Shown: positions 1 through 8,100 of the stretch, piece after piece
How positions within the stretch are numbered: the stretch's first letter is position 1
Layout of the letters: each line of letters opens with the position of its first letter
NCBI GenBank assembly: GCA_964498065.1
Contig: CAZCFZ010000059.1
Location: forward strand, 1 to 23,005
From: FEN-1297 sp964498065
GTDB lineage: Bacteria > Bacteroidota > Ignavibacteria > Ignavibacteriales > Ignavibacteriaceae
Direction: 5' to 3'
Length of the DNA stretch: 23,005 nt
Program-made: the position numbers and the translations under genes
Notes under the pieces: model-generated
Database searches by the model: none
Seen by the model: only the letters and a program-made list of their open reading frames with translations
Told to the model about the DNA's origin: nothing

Positions 1-445
1 CACGAATTCCCGGGACTGCAAATTCGCACAATCTCTGTTCAAACTCGTAAGCTAGCACTATTGCTGTAATTACTTCTTTCATGGAAGCGCCGACCATCTC
101 ACCAACTGCAAGTGCAGCGGGAATTAAATCCGAAGGATGTGATGGATCTTCTTTCCAGTAAATATCATTAAAATCGAGGGCACGCATCATTAATGAATTT
201 ACAAGCGAAACATTTACTGCGGGAAGCTTATCACCAAATCCAATTAGAGTTGCTTCAGGCTTGCCTTCCATTTCTTTGTATATGTCTCTGAGTATATTCA
301 CATCTTTTGTATGATATCCTCCGAATGCGCAGCCAATTGAATCGTATAGATATCTTTTAACTTCATTAACTACTTTTTGGGGTAAATCTTCATATTTAAG
401 ATTTACAGCGAATTCGGATATTTGTCTTGATATTGATTTTTCCAT
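1..445 (-). CDS. MmgE/PrpD family dehydratase, C-terminus cut by window edge
   Basis: The 148 visible residues begin MEKSISRQISEFAVNLKYED and carry the N-terminal hallmarks of the MmgE/PrpD family: an early VKRYLYDSIGCAFGG segment, then MMRALDFNDIYW followed by DPSHPSDLIPAALAVGEMVG, matching the family's conserved LDF(N/D)D...HPS...PAALA region. Full-length members have about 450-500 residues, so roughly two thirds lies beyond base 1. Known members dehydrate 2-methylcitrate (PrpD) and often also citrate to the cis-aconitate form. The ATG at 445 is preceded by a weak purine-rich site (ACAGG). The gene starts 40 bases after the aconitase-family gene on the same strand, so the two are probably co-transcribed and may act on the same tricarboxylic acid. 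The family call is firm; the substrate (citrate, methylcitrate or other) is not determined. Confidence 0.88.
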   Translation of the reverse strand, partial: MEKSISRQISEFAVNLKYEDLPQKVVNEVKRYLYDSIGCAFGGYHTKDVNILRDIYKEMEGKPEATLIGFGDKLPAVNVSLVNSLMMRALDFNDIYWKEDPSHPSDLIPAALAVGEMVGASMKEVITAIVLAYEFEQRLCEFAVPGIR

Positions 446-485
446 TCTAACCTGTTCTATGAAATCTTTTTTTAAAATTTAAATA

Positions 486-2462
486 TTAATTATTACTTAA
501 ATTATTCTTAACCCAATTCTCTAAACCTCCCATTACAATTAATTCCTGGGCCGCTTTACCTACCGGATCGAAGGAATATTTTTTCTTATTTACTCTTATT
601 TCGGAGTTGGCAAAATCGATTACTGCGTTCATCTCTGTTTTTAAAGTGAGTTTGTCTTTCCCGAATTTTACTTTCAGATCGTTAACCAATTCCGGACATT
701 CCAAGAGTAAAAATCCGTTATTAAGAGCATTCCTTTTATAAGTTTCATTCAGTGTTCCGGCAATTACTAATTTAATGCCTCTGTATTTAAGAGCAGTAGC
801 TGCTTGTTCTCTTGAGCTTCCTGTACCAAAGTTAAATCCGCCGACTAGGATATCGCCTTCCTTAACAATCTTACCGAATTCAGGATCATAATTTTCCATG
901 ACAACCTTAGCTTGCTGCTCAGGAGTATAATCGTCTATATAAGTATATTTCCCGGGATAAATTCCGTCGGTGTTTAAATTATCCTGATAACAGAAAATTA
1001 AATCTCCTTCTAATGTTTCGGGAAAATCTTTTATGATTTCTACTTTGGATTTAGATTTTCCCGGTTTCTTATTTACTTTAATATCAGCATAAATATGATC
1101 GGGAGAATATTCCCATGAATAATCTATTTTACCGGCAATAGCAGAAGCAGCAACAACTGCCGGCGAAGCTAAATAAGCTTGAGCTTTTGGTGAACCCATT
1201 CTTCCCTTGAAATTTCTATTAGTAGCCGATATTCCAACTTCGCCATCTTCGAGAAGCCCTGTTCCTAATCCGATGCAGGGTCCGCATCCGGGTGGAAGAG
1301 GAATAGCACCTGCTTGAATTAAAGCCTGCCAATCACCCCGTCTTTCACTTTCTGCCTGTACTTCACTTGATGCAGCAGCAATGTAAAACTTAACTCCCTC
1401 GGCAACATTTTTACCTCTTACAACCGATGCAGCTTCGGATAAATCATCTACTCTGCTGTTAACGCATGAAACTAAATATGCTTTATCTATCTTAACCTGC
1501 TTTGCTTTTATTTCCGAAAGTGAAGTAATTGTTTTAACAGTATTAGGTCCTGATACGAAAGGCTGAATAGATGAAATATCTATTATCATTTGCTTCGCGT
1601 AGAAAGCATTTTTATCTGCAGTACATTTATGCTGAACAAGTTTTGCAATTCTTTTATTATTCAGCCTGGGATGAACATCTTTACCGTCTAAATCTGAAGG
1701 AACACCGGCCAGGCCTCTGTTTGAAATTACTTCTGCTCTTTCTTTTAGCCATTTAATTGTAACATCGTCAATAGGAAAGACACCTGCGAGCGCTCCCCAT
1801 TCGGTTGTCATATTCGCAATGGTTAACCTTTGAGAAATTGATAAAAATTTAGTTCCTTCACCAACAAATTCAATAGCATGATTTAATACTTCATCATTAT
1901 TAAAAAATCCGCATAAAGCAATTATTAAATCTTTACCTTTTACTCCGGGTCTTAATTTGCCTTTAAGCTCTATTTTAACAATAGGCGGAACCTTCCACCA
2001 TGTTCTGCCTGTTGCCCAAATAGAAGCTGCATCAGTTCTAACTATAGGAGTTCCAAGACATCCGAGTCCGCCATACATATTAGAATGGCTGTCGGAAGCA
2101 ACAACCATTGTCCCGGGCCATGCATATCCTTCTTCACATAATATTTGATGGCCAATTCCTCTTCCCGCCGGATAAAAATCGGCACCCATTGATTTTGAAA
2201 ACTCTTCAATCTTCTTATATTTTTCTAAATTCTTTTCACTTTTATCCTGTACATTATGATCTAAAGTATGTACAACCTGACGAGGATTTGCTAATTTGGA
2301 TGCACCGATACTTTTAAATTTTGGAATTACTGCACCGGTATTATCGTGAGTCATTACGTAGGCAGGTTTAATTGATAAATAATCTCCGCTGTGTACTTCA
2401 TGATTTTTGTCAAGACCAACAGCGTATCTCTGAGCGATTTTTTCGATTAATGTTTGTGACAT
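486..2462 (-). CDS. Single-chain aconitase-family hydro-lyase, homoaconitase-like
   Basis: This 658-residue [4Fe-4S] hydro-lyase has its large and swivel domains fused in one chain. Cluster cysteines are C333 (in VSCVNSR) and C393/C396 (in PGCGPCIG). The substrate loop NFGTGSSREQAATA near 544-557 includes R551. Blocks such as MTHDNTGAVIPKFKSIG (37-53), YPAGRGIGHQI (97-107), VVASDSHSNMYGG (120-132), VRTDAASIWATGRTWW (141-156) and GISATNRNFKGRMGS (410-424) resemble, from memory, fungal Lys4 homoaconitase more than AcnA or AcnB. The length also fits that branch rather than the ~750-900 residues of AcnA/AcnB. Its neighbours are an isocitrate dehydrogenase-family gene and an MmgE/PrpD dehydratase, so citrate-to-isocitrate or methylcitrate chemistry is as plausible as lysine synthesis. 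The start ATG has AGGGGCT about 6 bases upstream. The fold and cluster are firm; the substrate is open. Confidence 0.93.
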   Translation of the reverse strand: MSQTLIEKIAQRYAVGLDKNHEVHSGDYLSIKPAYVMTHDNTGAVIPKFKSIGASKLANPRQVVHTLDHNVQDKSEKNLEKYKKIEEFSKSMGADFYPAGRGIGHQILCEEGYAWPGTMVVASDSHSNMYGGLGCLGTPIVRTDAASIWATGRTWWKVPPIVKIELKGKLRPGVKGKDLIIALCGFFNNDEVLNHAIEFVGEGTKFLSISQRLTIANMTTEWGALAGVFPIDDVTIKWLKERAEVISNRGLAGVPSDLDGKDVHPRLNNKRIAKLVQHKCTADKNAFYAKQMIIDISSIQPFVSGPNTVKTITSLSEIKAKQVKIDKAYLVSCVNSRVDDLSEAASVVRGKNVAEGVKFYIAAASSEVQAESERRGDWQALIQAGAIPLPPGCGPCIGLGTGLLEDGEVGISATNRNFKGRMGSPKAQAYLASPAVVAASAIAGKIDYSWEYSPDHIYADIKVNKKPGKSKSKVEIIKDFPETLEGDLIFCYQDNLNTDGIYPGKYTYIDDYTPEQQAKVVMENYDPEFGKIVKEGDILVGGFNFGTGSSREQAATALKYRGIKLVIAGTLNETYKRNALNNGFLLLECPELVNDLKVKFGKDKLTLKTEMNAVIDFANSEIRVNKKKYSFDPVGKAAQELIVMGGLENWVKNNLSNN

Positions 2463-2518
2463 GATTGAGCCCCTAACAATTTTTTTTGATTATTTTGAAA
2501 TATAAAATGGTAGACATT

Positions 2519-2991
2519 AAAGGTGAACCGACAAAAGTCAAAGGTAAAATGTCAAATGTCAAAGAAGCAATGATTTTCATTTTGTTTTCTTTATTAAGTT
2601 AGATAATTTAGCAAATAGTTCATTAATTGACTTATCTATAATTTTTAATTCATCATTATTTAGATAATTTAATTTTGAAGTTATCTCCATTTGAGCATCG
2701 ATTTCTACAAGAGACGACCGAGCAATTTCGTAAAATCTTTTTCTTTCGGCACTGCTTGACCTTGAACTGCCCTCAGCTAAATTAGAAATGACAGAAACAG
2801 ATGCTCTTCGAAGTTGATTTGTTAATCCAAATAATTCATCTTTAGGGAAATTTGATGTTGCTTTGTATATTTGAGTAGAAAACTCTAAAGCATTTTCCCA
2901 TACTTCTAATTTTTTATGATTTAAATTTAACATACCCCTATTTTACTTTCCTTTTTGAAATTTCACTTTTAACGTTTTACATTTCACCTTC
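2519..2991. mobile_element. Inverted-repeat unit carrying the four-helix-bundle gene
   Basis: The four-helix-bundle gene lies between two ~46-base imperfect inverted repeats, 2519-2564 and 2946-2991. Both read AAGGTGAA first on their outer side, then an in-register (A)AAGT(C/G)AAA-like pattern ending CAAA...AAAG. I count about 31 of the 45 positions after alignment without gaps. The right repeat reaches into the stop codon of the upstream HD gene (TGA at 2990-2992), and the left one ends before the aconitase start. The layout looks like a small cassette dropped between two co-directional genes without breaking either. No transposase is encoded, so movement would need help in trans. The repeats are low-complexity and the mobility is inferred. 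Confidence 0.5.
2577..2933 (-). CDS. Four-helix-bundle protein, 23S rRNA IVP type
   Basis: The 118-residue product matches the four-helix-bundle family first described from 23S rRNA intervening sequences. It opens LNHKKLEVWENALEFSTQIYKATSNFP, followed by DELFGLTNQLRRASVSVISNLAEGSSR near residues 33-60, the family's diagnostic L(R/T)xQLRRAxxSIxxNIAEG block. Two further amphipathic helices complete the bundle, with a lysine-rich C-terminus. The ATG is preceded by TAGGGGT, a usable ribosome binding site. The gene sits inside a metabolic gene set and between inverted repeats, which suggests it arrived separately from its neighbours. Molecular function is not established for stand-alone members; a role in nucleic acid binding or element maintenance is only a guess. 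It is not inside a 23S rRNA gene here. Confidence 0.9.
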   Translation of the reverse strand: MLNLNHKKLEVWENALEFSTQIYKATSNFPKDELFGLTNQLRRASVSVISNLAEGSSRSSSAERKRFYEIARSSLVEIDAQMEITSKLNYLNNDELKIIDKSINELFAKLSNLIKKTK

Positions 2992-3523
2992 AAGCTTTAA
3001 ACGGATCGAAACTTACAAAGTCAGCGTGATGAACAATTATGGATTCGATGGTACGTTTTCCCAGATCGCCTTCTTTTGAGTGAGTTGCAATTATATGCTG
3101 CACGACGGCCGGAATTCCGAACCTATCTGCAATTGCTAATCCGCTAAAAGGATGTCTGACTAACTTCCCGGCATCACTGGTTGTCAATTTGCTATCCTTA
3201 ATTTCATATTCCAATAATTTACCGACATCAATTAAGATTGCGCCGGCAATTAAAGTATCCATATCTATTTTTATTTCGTCGCCAAAATTTTTCTTCATTA
3301 TATTGGCCATTTCAACGGCAAGTTGAACCGCTGTCCTCTTGTGTGTCATAAAAGTAATCTTGGAGTCTTTTATAAGCAGTGAAAAAGGGATTACGTTCAA
3401 ATCTTCTGTACTCAATACACTATTTTCAATTGCATAGATCCAGCAGTTTAATACTTTTTCCCTTAGATCTTCGTTTTTAATCCAGTTAATTTCCGGCCAA
3501 ATTTCTAAAACTTTATCACGCAT
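2990..3523 (-). CDS. Small HD-domain protein with altered HD doublet
   Basis: This 177-residue protein has the spacing of an HD-superfamily metal-dependent phosphohydrolase: an early His in MTHKRTAVQLAVEMANIM (H61), the core helix AGAILIDVGKLLEY (95-106), then RHPFSGLAIADRFGIPA (H124), VVQHIIATHSKEG (H143, H148) and VHHADFVSFD (H165, H166, D168). In the core helix the usual His-Asp pair reads Ile98-Asp99, so one canonical metal ligand is missing although the following VGK is kept. The protein may bind metal differently, or be non-catalytic and regulatory. GAGG lies 6 bases before the ATG. It is in line with the ICDH-family gene upstream and the aconitase and PrpD genes downstream, which suggests a shared process. 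Substrate unknown. Confidence 0.8.
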   Translation of the reverse strand: MRDKVLEIWPEINWIKNEDLREKVLNCWIYAIENSVLSTEDLNVIPFSLLIKDSKITFMTHKRTAVQLAVEMANIMKKNFGDEIKIDMDTLIAGAILIDVGKLLEYEIKDSKLTTSDAGKLVRHPFSGLAIADRFGIPAVVQHIIATHSKEGDLGKRTIESIIVHHADFVSFDPFKA

Positions 3524-3540
3524 ATTATCCTCATTATAAA

Positions 3541-3670
3541 AATAAAGGGGCTGTCTTAAAAGAGGCTATTTGTCATGCTGAACTTGATTCAGCATCACTT
3601 TTTAGTAGTTATTCGAGTATTTAGATTCCGGGTCAAGCCCGGAATGACAGTTTTGAGACAACCTCTTATT
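3541..3670. repeat. MITE-like element with inverted ends and two hairpins
   Basis: The ends are near-mirror images: 3546-3561 reads AGGGGCTGTCTTAAAA and 3651-3666, reversed and complemented, reads AGAGGTTGTCTCAAAA (13 of 16 identical). AATAA also matches on both outer flanks. Inside are two 8-base perfect hairpin stems: ATGCTGAA/TTCAGCAT (3575-3582 with 3588-3595) and ATTCCGGG/CCCGGAAT (3625-3632 with 3638-3645), bracketed by TGTCAT and ATGACA. The outer ends resemble transposon termini of the GGxTGTCYYAAAA type seen in several IS families, so a non-autonomous element is likely. It fills the gap between the ICDH-family gene and the HD gene, where its hairpins could also attenuate read-through. 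Confidence 0.7.
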
Positions 3671-3678
3671 AATGCTAA

Positions 3679-4854
3679 TTAAAGATTTTTAATAATTTCA
3701 TCTGTCATCTGCTGTGTTGTACAGGCGCCATTTTCAAAAACATCCGGACCGCCTTTCAATTTTAACATATCGTATGTCTTAACCTTACCTTCCTCAACAA
3801 CTTTTGCTACAGCCTTTCGTATGTTTTGCGAACGTTCATCTTCTCCTAAATGATCCAGCATCATGCAGGCACTTAAAATCATTGCGATCGGATTAACAAT
3901 TGAAGGGTTTAATTCCTGGTATTTAGGCGCTGATCCGTGTGTAGGTTCAAATACGGCAACATCTTTTCCAATATTTGCACTGCAGGCAAAACCTAATCCT
4001 CCGACTAAGCCGGCAAAACCATCGCTTATAATATCGCCAAACATATTTTCGGCAACAATTACACCGTAGACTTCGGGGTTTTTAGTAAGCCACATCATTT
4101 GTGCATCAATGTTAGTATCCCAAAGCTGAATTTCGGGATAATCTTTTGCAATTACCTTTCCTTCCTTAAACATCATGCCTGAAGTTTCTCTAAGGACATT
4201 CGGCTTTTCACATATTGTTACATTTGAATAACCGAATTTCTTTGCATACTCAAAAGCTTCTCTTATAATTCTGCGGCAAGCATTTCTCGACATTATTCTT
4301 GTTGAAATTGCCAAATCTTCACTCGGTACATCTATAAAGGCTTTCATTTTCGGATGAGTTTCAAGTGCATCTCTAACAATTTTGGGAGGATTTGTCCATT
4401 CAACCCCGGAATATAAACCTTCGGTATTTTGCCTGAAAATAACTGCATTTACAGTCGGTTCTTCAAATCCGTCTTGAGTTCTTCTAATAAAATTTAACGG
4501 ATTGCCTTTAAATGATTGACAGGGTCTTATGCATAAGTCTAAATTGAAATGTTGTCTCAAACCAACTATCGGACTAAAATAAACATATCCTTTATCTTGA
4601 AGTGAAGGATCTAATTCTTTCGCAGCTGCATCTTTCGGTTTACTGGTAATTGCTCCAAAAAGGCCGATTTTATGTTTTTCCAAAAGATTAATTGTTCTTT
4701 CTGGTAATGCATTGCCTTCTTTGCACCAGAATTCCCAGCCGATATCTGCATGAATATAATCGGCTTTATATCCTGATGCATTTAAAACTCTTATAGCTTC
4801 CGGAAGTACGGTTTTACCAATACCGTCGCCTGGCATTGTAACAATGGTTCTCAT
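3679..4854 (-). CDS. Isocitrate/isopropylmalate-family dehydrogenase, probably isocitrate type
   Basis: The 391-residue beta-decarboxylating dehydrogenase opens MRTIVTMPGDGIGKTV. By comparison with E. coli Icd it keeps the substrate arginines (R100 in SPIVGLRQ, R110, R141), K217 in CEKPNV, and metal aspartates D250, D274 and D278 (NIDAQ and NMFGDIISD). The cofactor loop PTHGSAPKYQ has K311-Y312 and the tail has Y361 and K365 where E. coli has Y391 and R395. Lys-Tyr is the NADP-type pair, whereas isopropylmalate and homoisocitrate enzymes usually have Asp-Ile, so NADP-linked isocitrate oxidation is favoured. Two oddities are Ile96 where E. coli has Asn115, and a charged insert near 73-90 before SPIVGLRQ. 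GAGGGA lies 8 bases before the ATG. It is first in a leftward set with HD, aconitase and PrpD genes. Confidence 0.88.
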   Translation of the reverse strand: MRTIVTMPGDGIGKTVLPEAIRVLNASGYKADYIHADIGWEFWCKEGNALPERTINLLEKHKIGLFGAITSKPKDAAAKELDPSLQDKGYVYFSPIVGLRQHFNLDLCIRPCQSFKGNPLNFIRRTQDGFEEPTVNAVIFRQNTEGLYSGVEWTNPPKIVRDALETHPKMKAFIDVPSEDLAISTRIMSRNACRRIIREAFEYAKKFGYSNVTICEKPNVLRETSGMMFKEGKVIAKDYPEIQLWDTNIDAQMMWLTKNPEVYGVIVAENMFGDIISDGFAGLVGGLGFACSANIGKDVAVFEPTHGSAPKYQELNPSIVNPIAMILSACMMLDHLGEDERSQNIRKAVAKVVEEGKVKTYDMLKLKGGPDVFENGACTTQQMTDEIIKNL

Positions 4855-5159
4855 GTTGGAAATCCCTCAAAAATATTCGAAAATAAGACTATTCAAACTT
4901 AAATAAACTAAATAATCCAAACAAGGAAGGTAATTTATACTGGTTTATAATTGCCATAAATAAGTGTAAAACTGAAGTTATTCAAATTATCTAGAAAGTA
5001 TATTTTTCAGCTAAACGGAATTTCTAAAACTTTAGCAATAATATCCGATAATGATAGTACCGGGATTATTAATTAATAACCGTAAAATTTTAGTTTTATT
5101 GCAATTACATACTAACTTACTTATTTTATTTTCAAAATTTTGTTAGTTTATATAGAAAA
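4855..5159. other. 305-bp divergent intergenic region
   Basis: This AT-rich spacer separates the leftward ICDH-family gene from the rightward hybrid kinase and must hold both promoters. The leftward one is recognisable at 4894-4924. For the rightward gene the only hint is AAATTTTG at 5135-5142, one mismatch from TAnnTTTG, followed by TTAGTT; no matching upstream TTG box is at the expected distance. I see no small gene, RNA or repeat here. Confidence 0.5.
4894..4924 (-). promoter_or_regulatory. Bacteroidetes-type promoter for the ICDH-family gene
   Basis: Read on the minus strand, 4901-4894 is TAAGTTTG, a full match to the Bacteroidetes -7 box TAnnTTTG. A TTG at 4924-4922 lies exactly 20 bases upstream, close to the known -33 spacing. 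Transcription would start about 35-40 bases before the ATG at 4854. This is a consensus match, not a measured start. Confidence 0.5.
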
Positions 5160-8100
5160 GTGGATCAAGAAGAAAATAAATTTAATTTAATAAAGGAGGA
5201 TTTTAATAAACTCCGCAATTCAATAACAGATGCCTTAAAAGGTAATCATTCCGGCGATACTTTTGACCAGCTTCTTCCAAGGTTAGATGAAGTTATAAAT
5301 TCTGCAGAAAAAGCATATCACGATTTTAAACTTATTTCCGAAGCATCTTCTGATGTTATTTTCAGAATCTTAAAAACAGGCGAGATTATTTTTTTAAGTT
5401 CTTCATGCAAAGATCTTTTAGGTTATGAAAAAGATGAAATTGTCGGTCAGTTAATTTTAAAAATAGTACCCTCAAATGAAATTAAAAAAATAATCGGCTT
5501 GATTAACGAATTATTTAATGACAAAAAAATTACAAATGCAGCTACTTACCTGATTCGTAAGGACGGTACCAACATACCGGTTGCACTAAATGCACGCCTT
5601 ATAAAAGTTGACGGAGAAAATATCGGGCAGGGTATATTACATGATATAAGATCAAGGATTAAGTTTGATGAAAAGCTGCAATCTTCGGAAAGAACTTTTA
5701 GAACAATTTGGGATAAATCCCTTGCCGGTATGAGGCTTACCGATAAAAACGGTCAGGTTGTTATGTGCAATAATGCATATGCGGAAATGATAGGTAAGCC
5801 CAAATCCGAAATTGAGGGGAAATTATTTTCATTGGTTTATGAAAATAATAATTCCAGAGATGCATTGATTTCCTACCTNNNNNNNNNNNNNNNNNNNNNN
5901 NNNNNNNNNNNNNNNNNNNNNNNNNNNNNNNNNNNNNNNNNNNNNNNNNNNNNNNNNNNNNNNNNNNNNNNNNNNNNNTCTTTAATTTCTCTTAACGATC
6001 CTACTCTGGCTTTTACAACAGCGCTAAAAATTTTGGGTACGGCAGCCGAAGTTGATAGAGTATATATTTATAAGCATAGGGTTTTGGAAGATACCGGGGA
6101 AATGTATGTAAGTCTGGTGTATGAATGGGTGTCGGAAGGAGTCGAAGCTCAAATTTTAACCCCTGCTCTTCAAAAGTTATCTTATTCAAGGTTTGAATCT
6201 TTGGGTTTCTATGAAAATTTTTCAAGTGGAAATTCATTGAAGTTTCGTATAAAAGATTTACCTAAAGACGAGCAAAGTACTTTTATAGATGGAAAAATTA
6301 AGGCAATAATATTAGTCCCGATTATGGTAGATAATCAGTACTGGGGCTTTGTCGGATTTGATGAATGTAAAGAAAACAGAGTGTGGAGCGAGAATGAAGA
6401 GTCTTTGCTGATAACTATGGCATCGACTTTGGGAACTGTAATTAAGCGAAATAGTGTGCAGGAAGAATTGATTTCAAAAAACATAGAACTTGACCAGGCA
6501 GTTATTAAGGCTGAAGCCGGTGCAAAAGCAAAAAGCGAATTTTTAGCTTTGATGAGTCATGAAATAAGGACACCGATGAACGGAGTTATCGGAATGACCG
6601 GACTTCTATTTGATACCGATCTCGATGATGAACAAAAGGAATTTGTCGAAACTATCCGTATCAGCGGGGATCAGCTATTAGTTATAATAAATGATATTCT
6701 CGATTTTTCTAAAATTGAATCTGAAAAATTAGATTTGGAGATGCAGGCCTTTGATCTAAGAGATTGTGTTGAAGATTCACTTGACCTTCTTGCTTCAAAA
6801 GCTGCTGAAAAAGGATTGGATTTAGCTTATCTAATTGAAAATAATACTCCTTTAACAATAATCGGGGATGTAACCAGACTTAGACAAATACTGACGAATT
6901 TAATTAATAACGCCATAAAATTTACCGAAAAAGGGGAAGTGTTTGTTTCTATCAATGCCGAGAAAATTTCGGGAAATAATTTTGAAATTCAATTTTCGGT
7001 AAAAGATACGGGAATCGGAATACCTGAAGATAGGATAGACAGATTATTTAAAGCTTTCAGCCAGGTAGATACTTCAACAACAAGAACACACGGCGGTACG
7101 GGATTGGGTTTGGTAATCAGCAAAAAGCTGGCTGAGTTGATGGGCGGACGAATGTGGTTTAATAGTAAAGTCGGTGAAGGTTCAACATTCAGTTTTACAA
7201 TTAAAGCAGAATCGGCCAAAACAACTTCAAAAAAATACCTGAAAGGCCAGCAGCTGCAGTTAAACGGGAAGAAAGTTTTAATTGTTGATGATAATAAAAC
7301 CAATAGAAGAATCTTAAAGGTGCAAACCGATAACTGGGGAATGATATCAAGGGTATGCGGATCGCCTATTGAGGCGATAAAAATGTTCGAAGATAATACC
7401 GAATTTGATATGGTAATTCTTGATTATCAAATGCCGCAAATGGATGGTCTTACATTAGCCGGAGAAATAAGAAAATTTGAAAAAGGCAAGAATGTTCCAA
7501 TAATAATTTTAACATCCATCGGCAGAAAAGAAAATGTGAGCATTGTTGAAGAACTTAATCTATCGGCATTCTTAAATAAGCCTATAAAACATCTGCAATT
7601 ATATGAAACAATTTCTTCGGTGCTAAACAATAGTAATAAAGTAACAGCCGAAAGAGGCAAGAGAAATTTAAAGATTGACAGAGAATTCGGACATAATTTT
7701 CCTTTAAAAATTCTTCTTGCAGAGGACAATGTAGTAAATCAAAAAGTGGCATTAAGAATTCTGGAAAGAATGGGTTTCAGAGCTGATATTGCGGCTGACG
7801 GGTATGAAGTAATGAGTGCCGTAAAGAAGATAAAATATGATATAATCTTGATGGACATTTACATGCCTGAAATGGATGGTTATGAAACAACGGGAAATAT
7901 AATTAATAAATATTCGTATGATGAAAGGCCTAAAATAATTGCAATGACAGCAAACGCAATGCAAGGTGACAAGGACAAATGTTTTGATGCTGGAATGGAT
8001 GATTATATAAGCAAGCCTATTAGGGTAGAAGAGCTGCATGCGGTATTGAAAAAGTGGGGCGAAATTATTTATGAAGAAAAAGATAAAAAGTTAAAGCAGC

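Noticed and set aside
7752..8039. Long minus-strand open frames within the kinase, peptidase, uvrC and PBP genes
   Set aside because: They mirror strongly recognisable coding sequence on the other strand and show no independent motifs.
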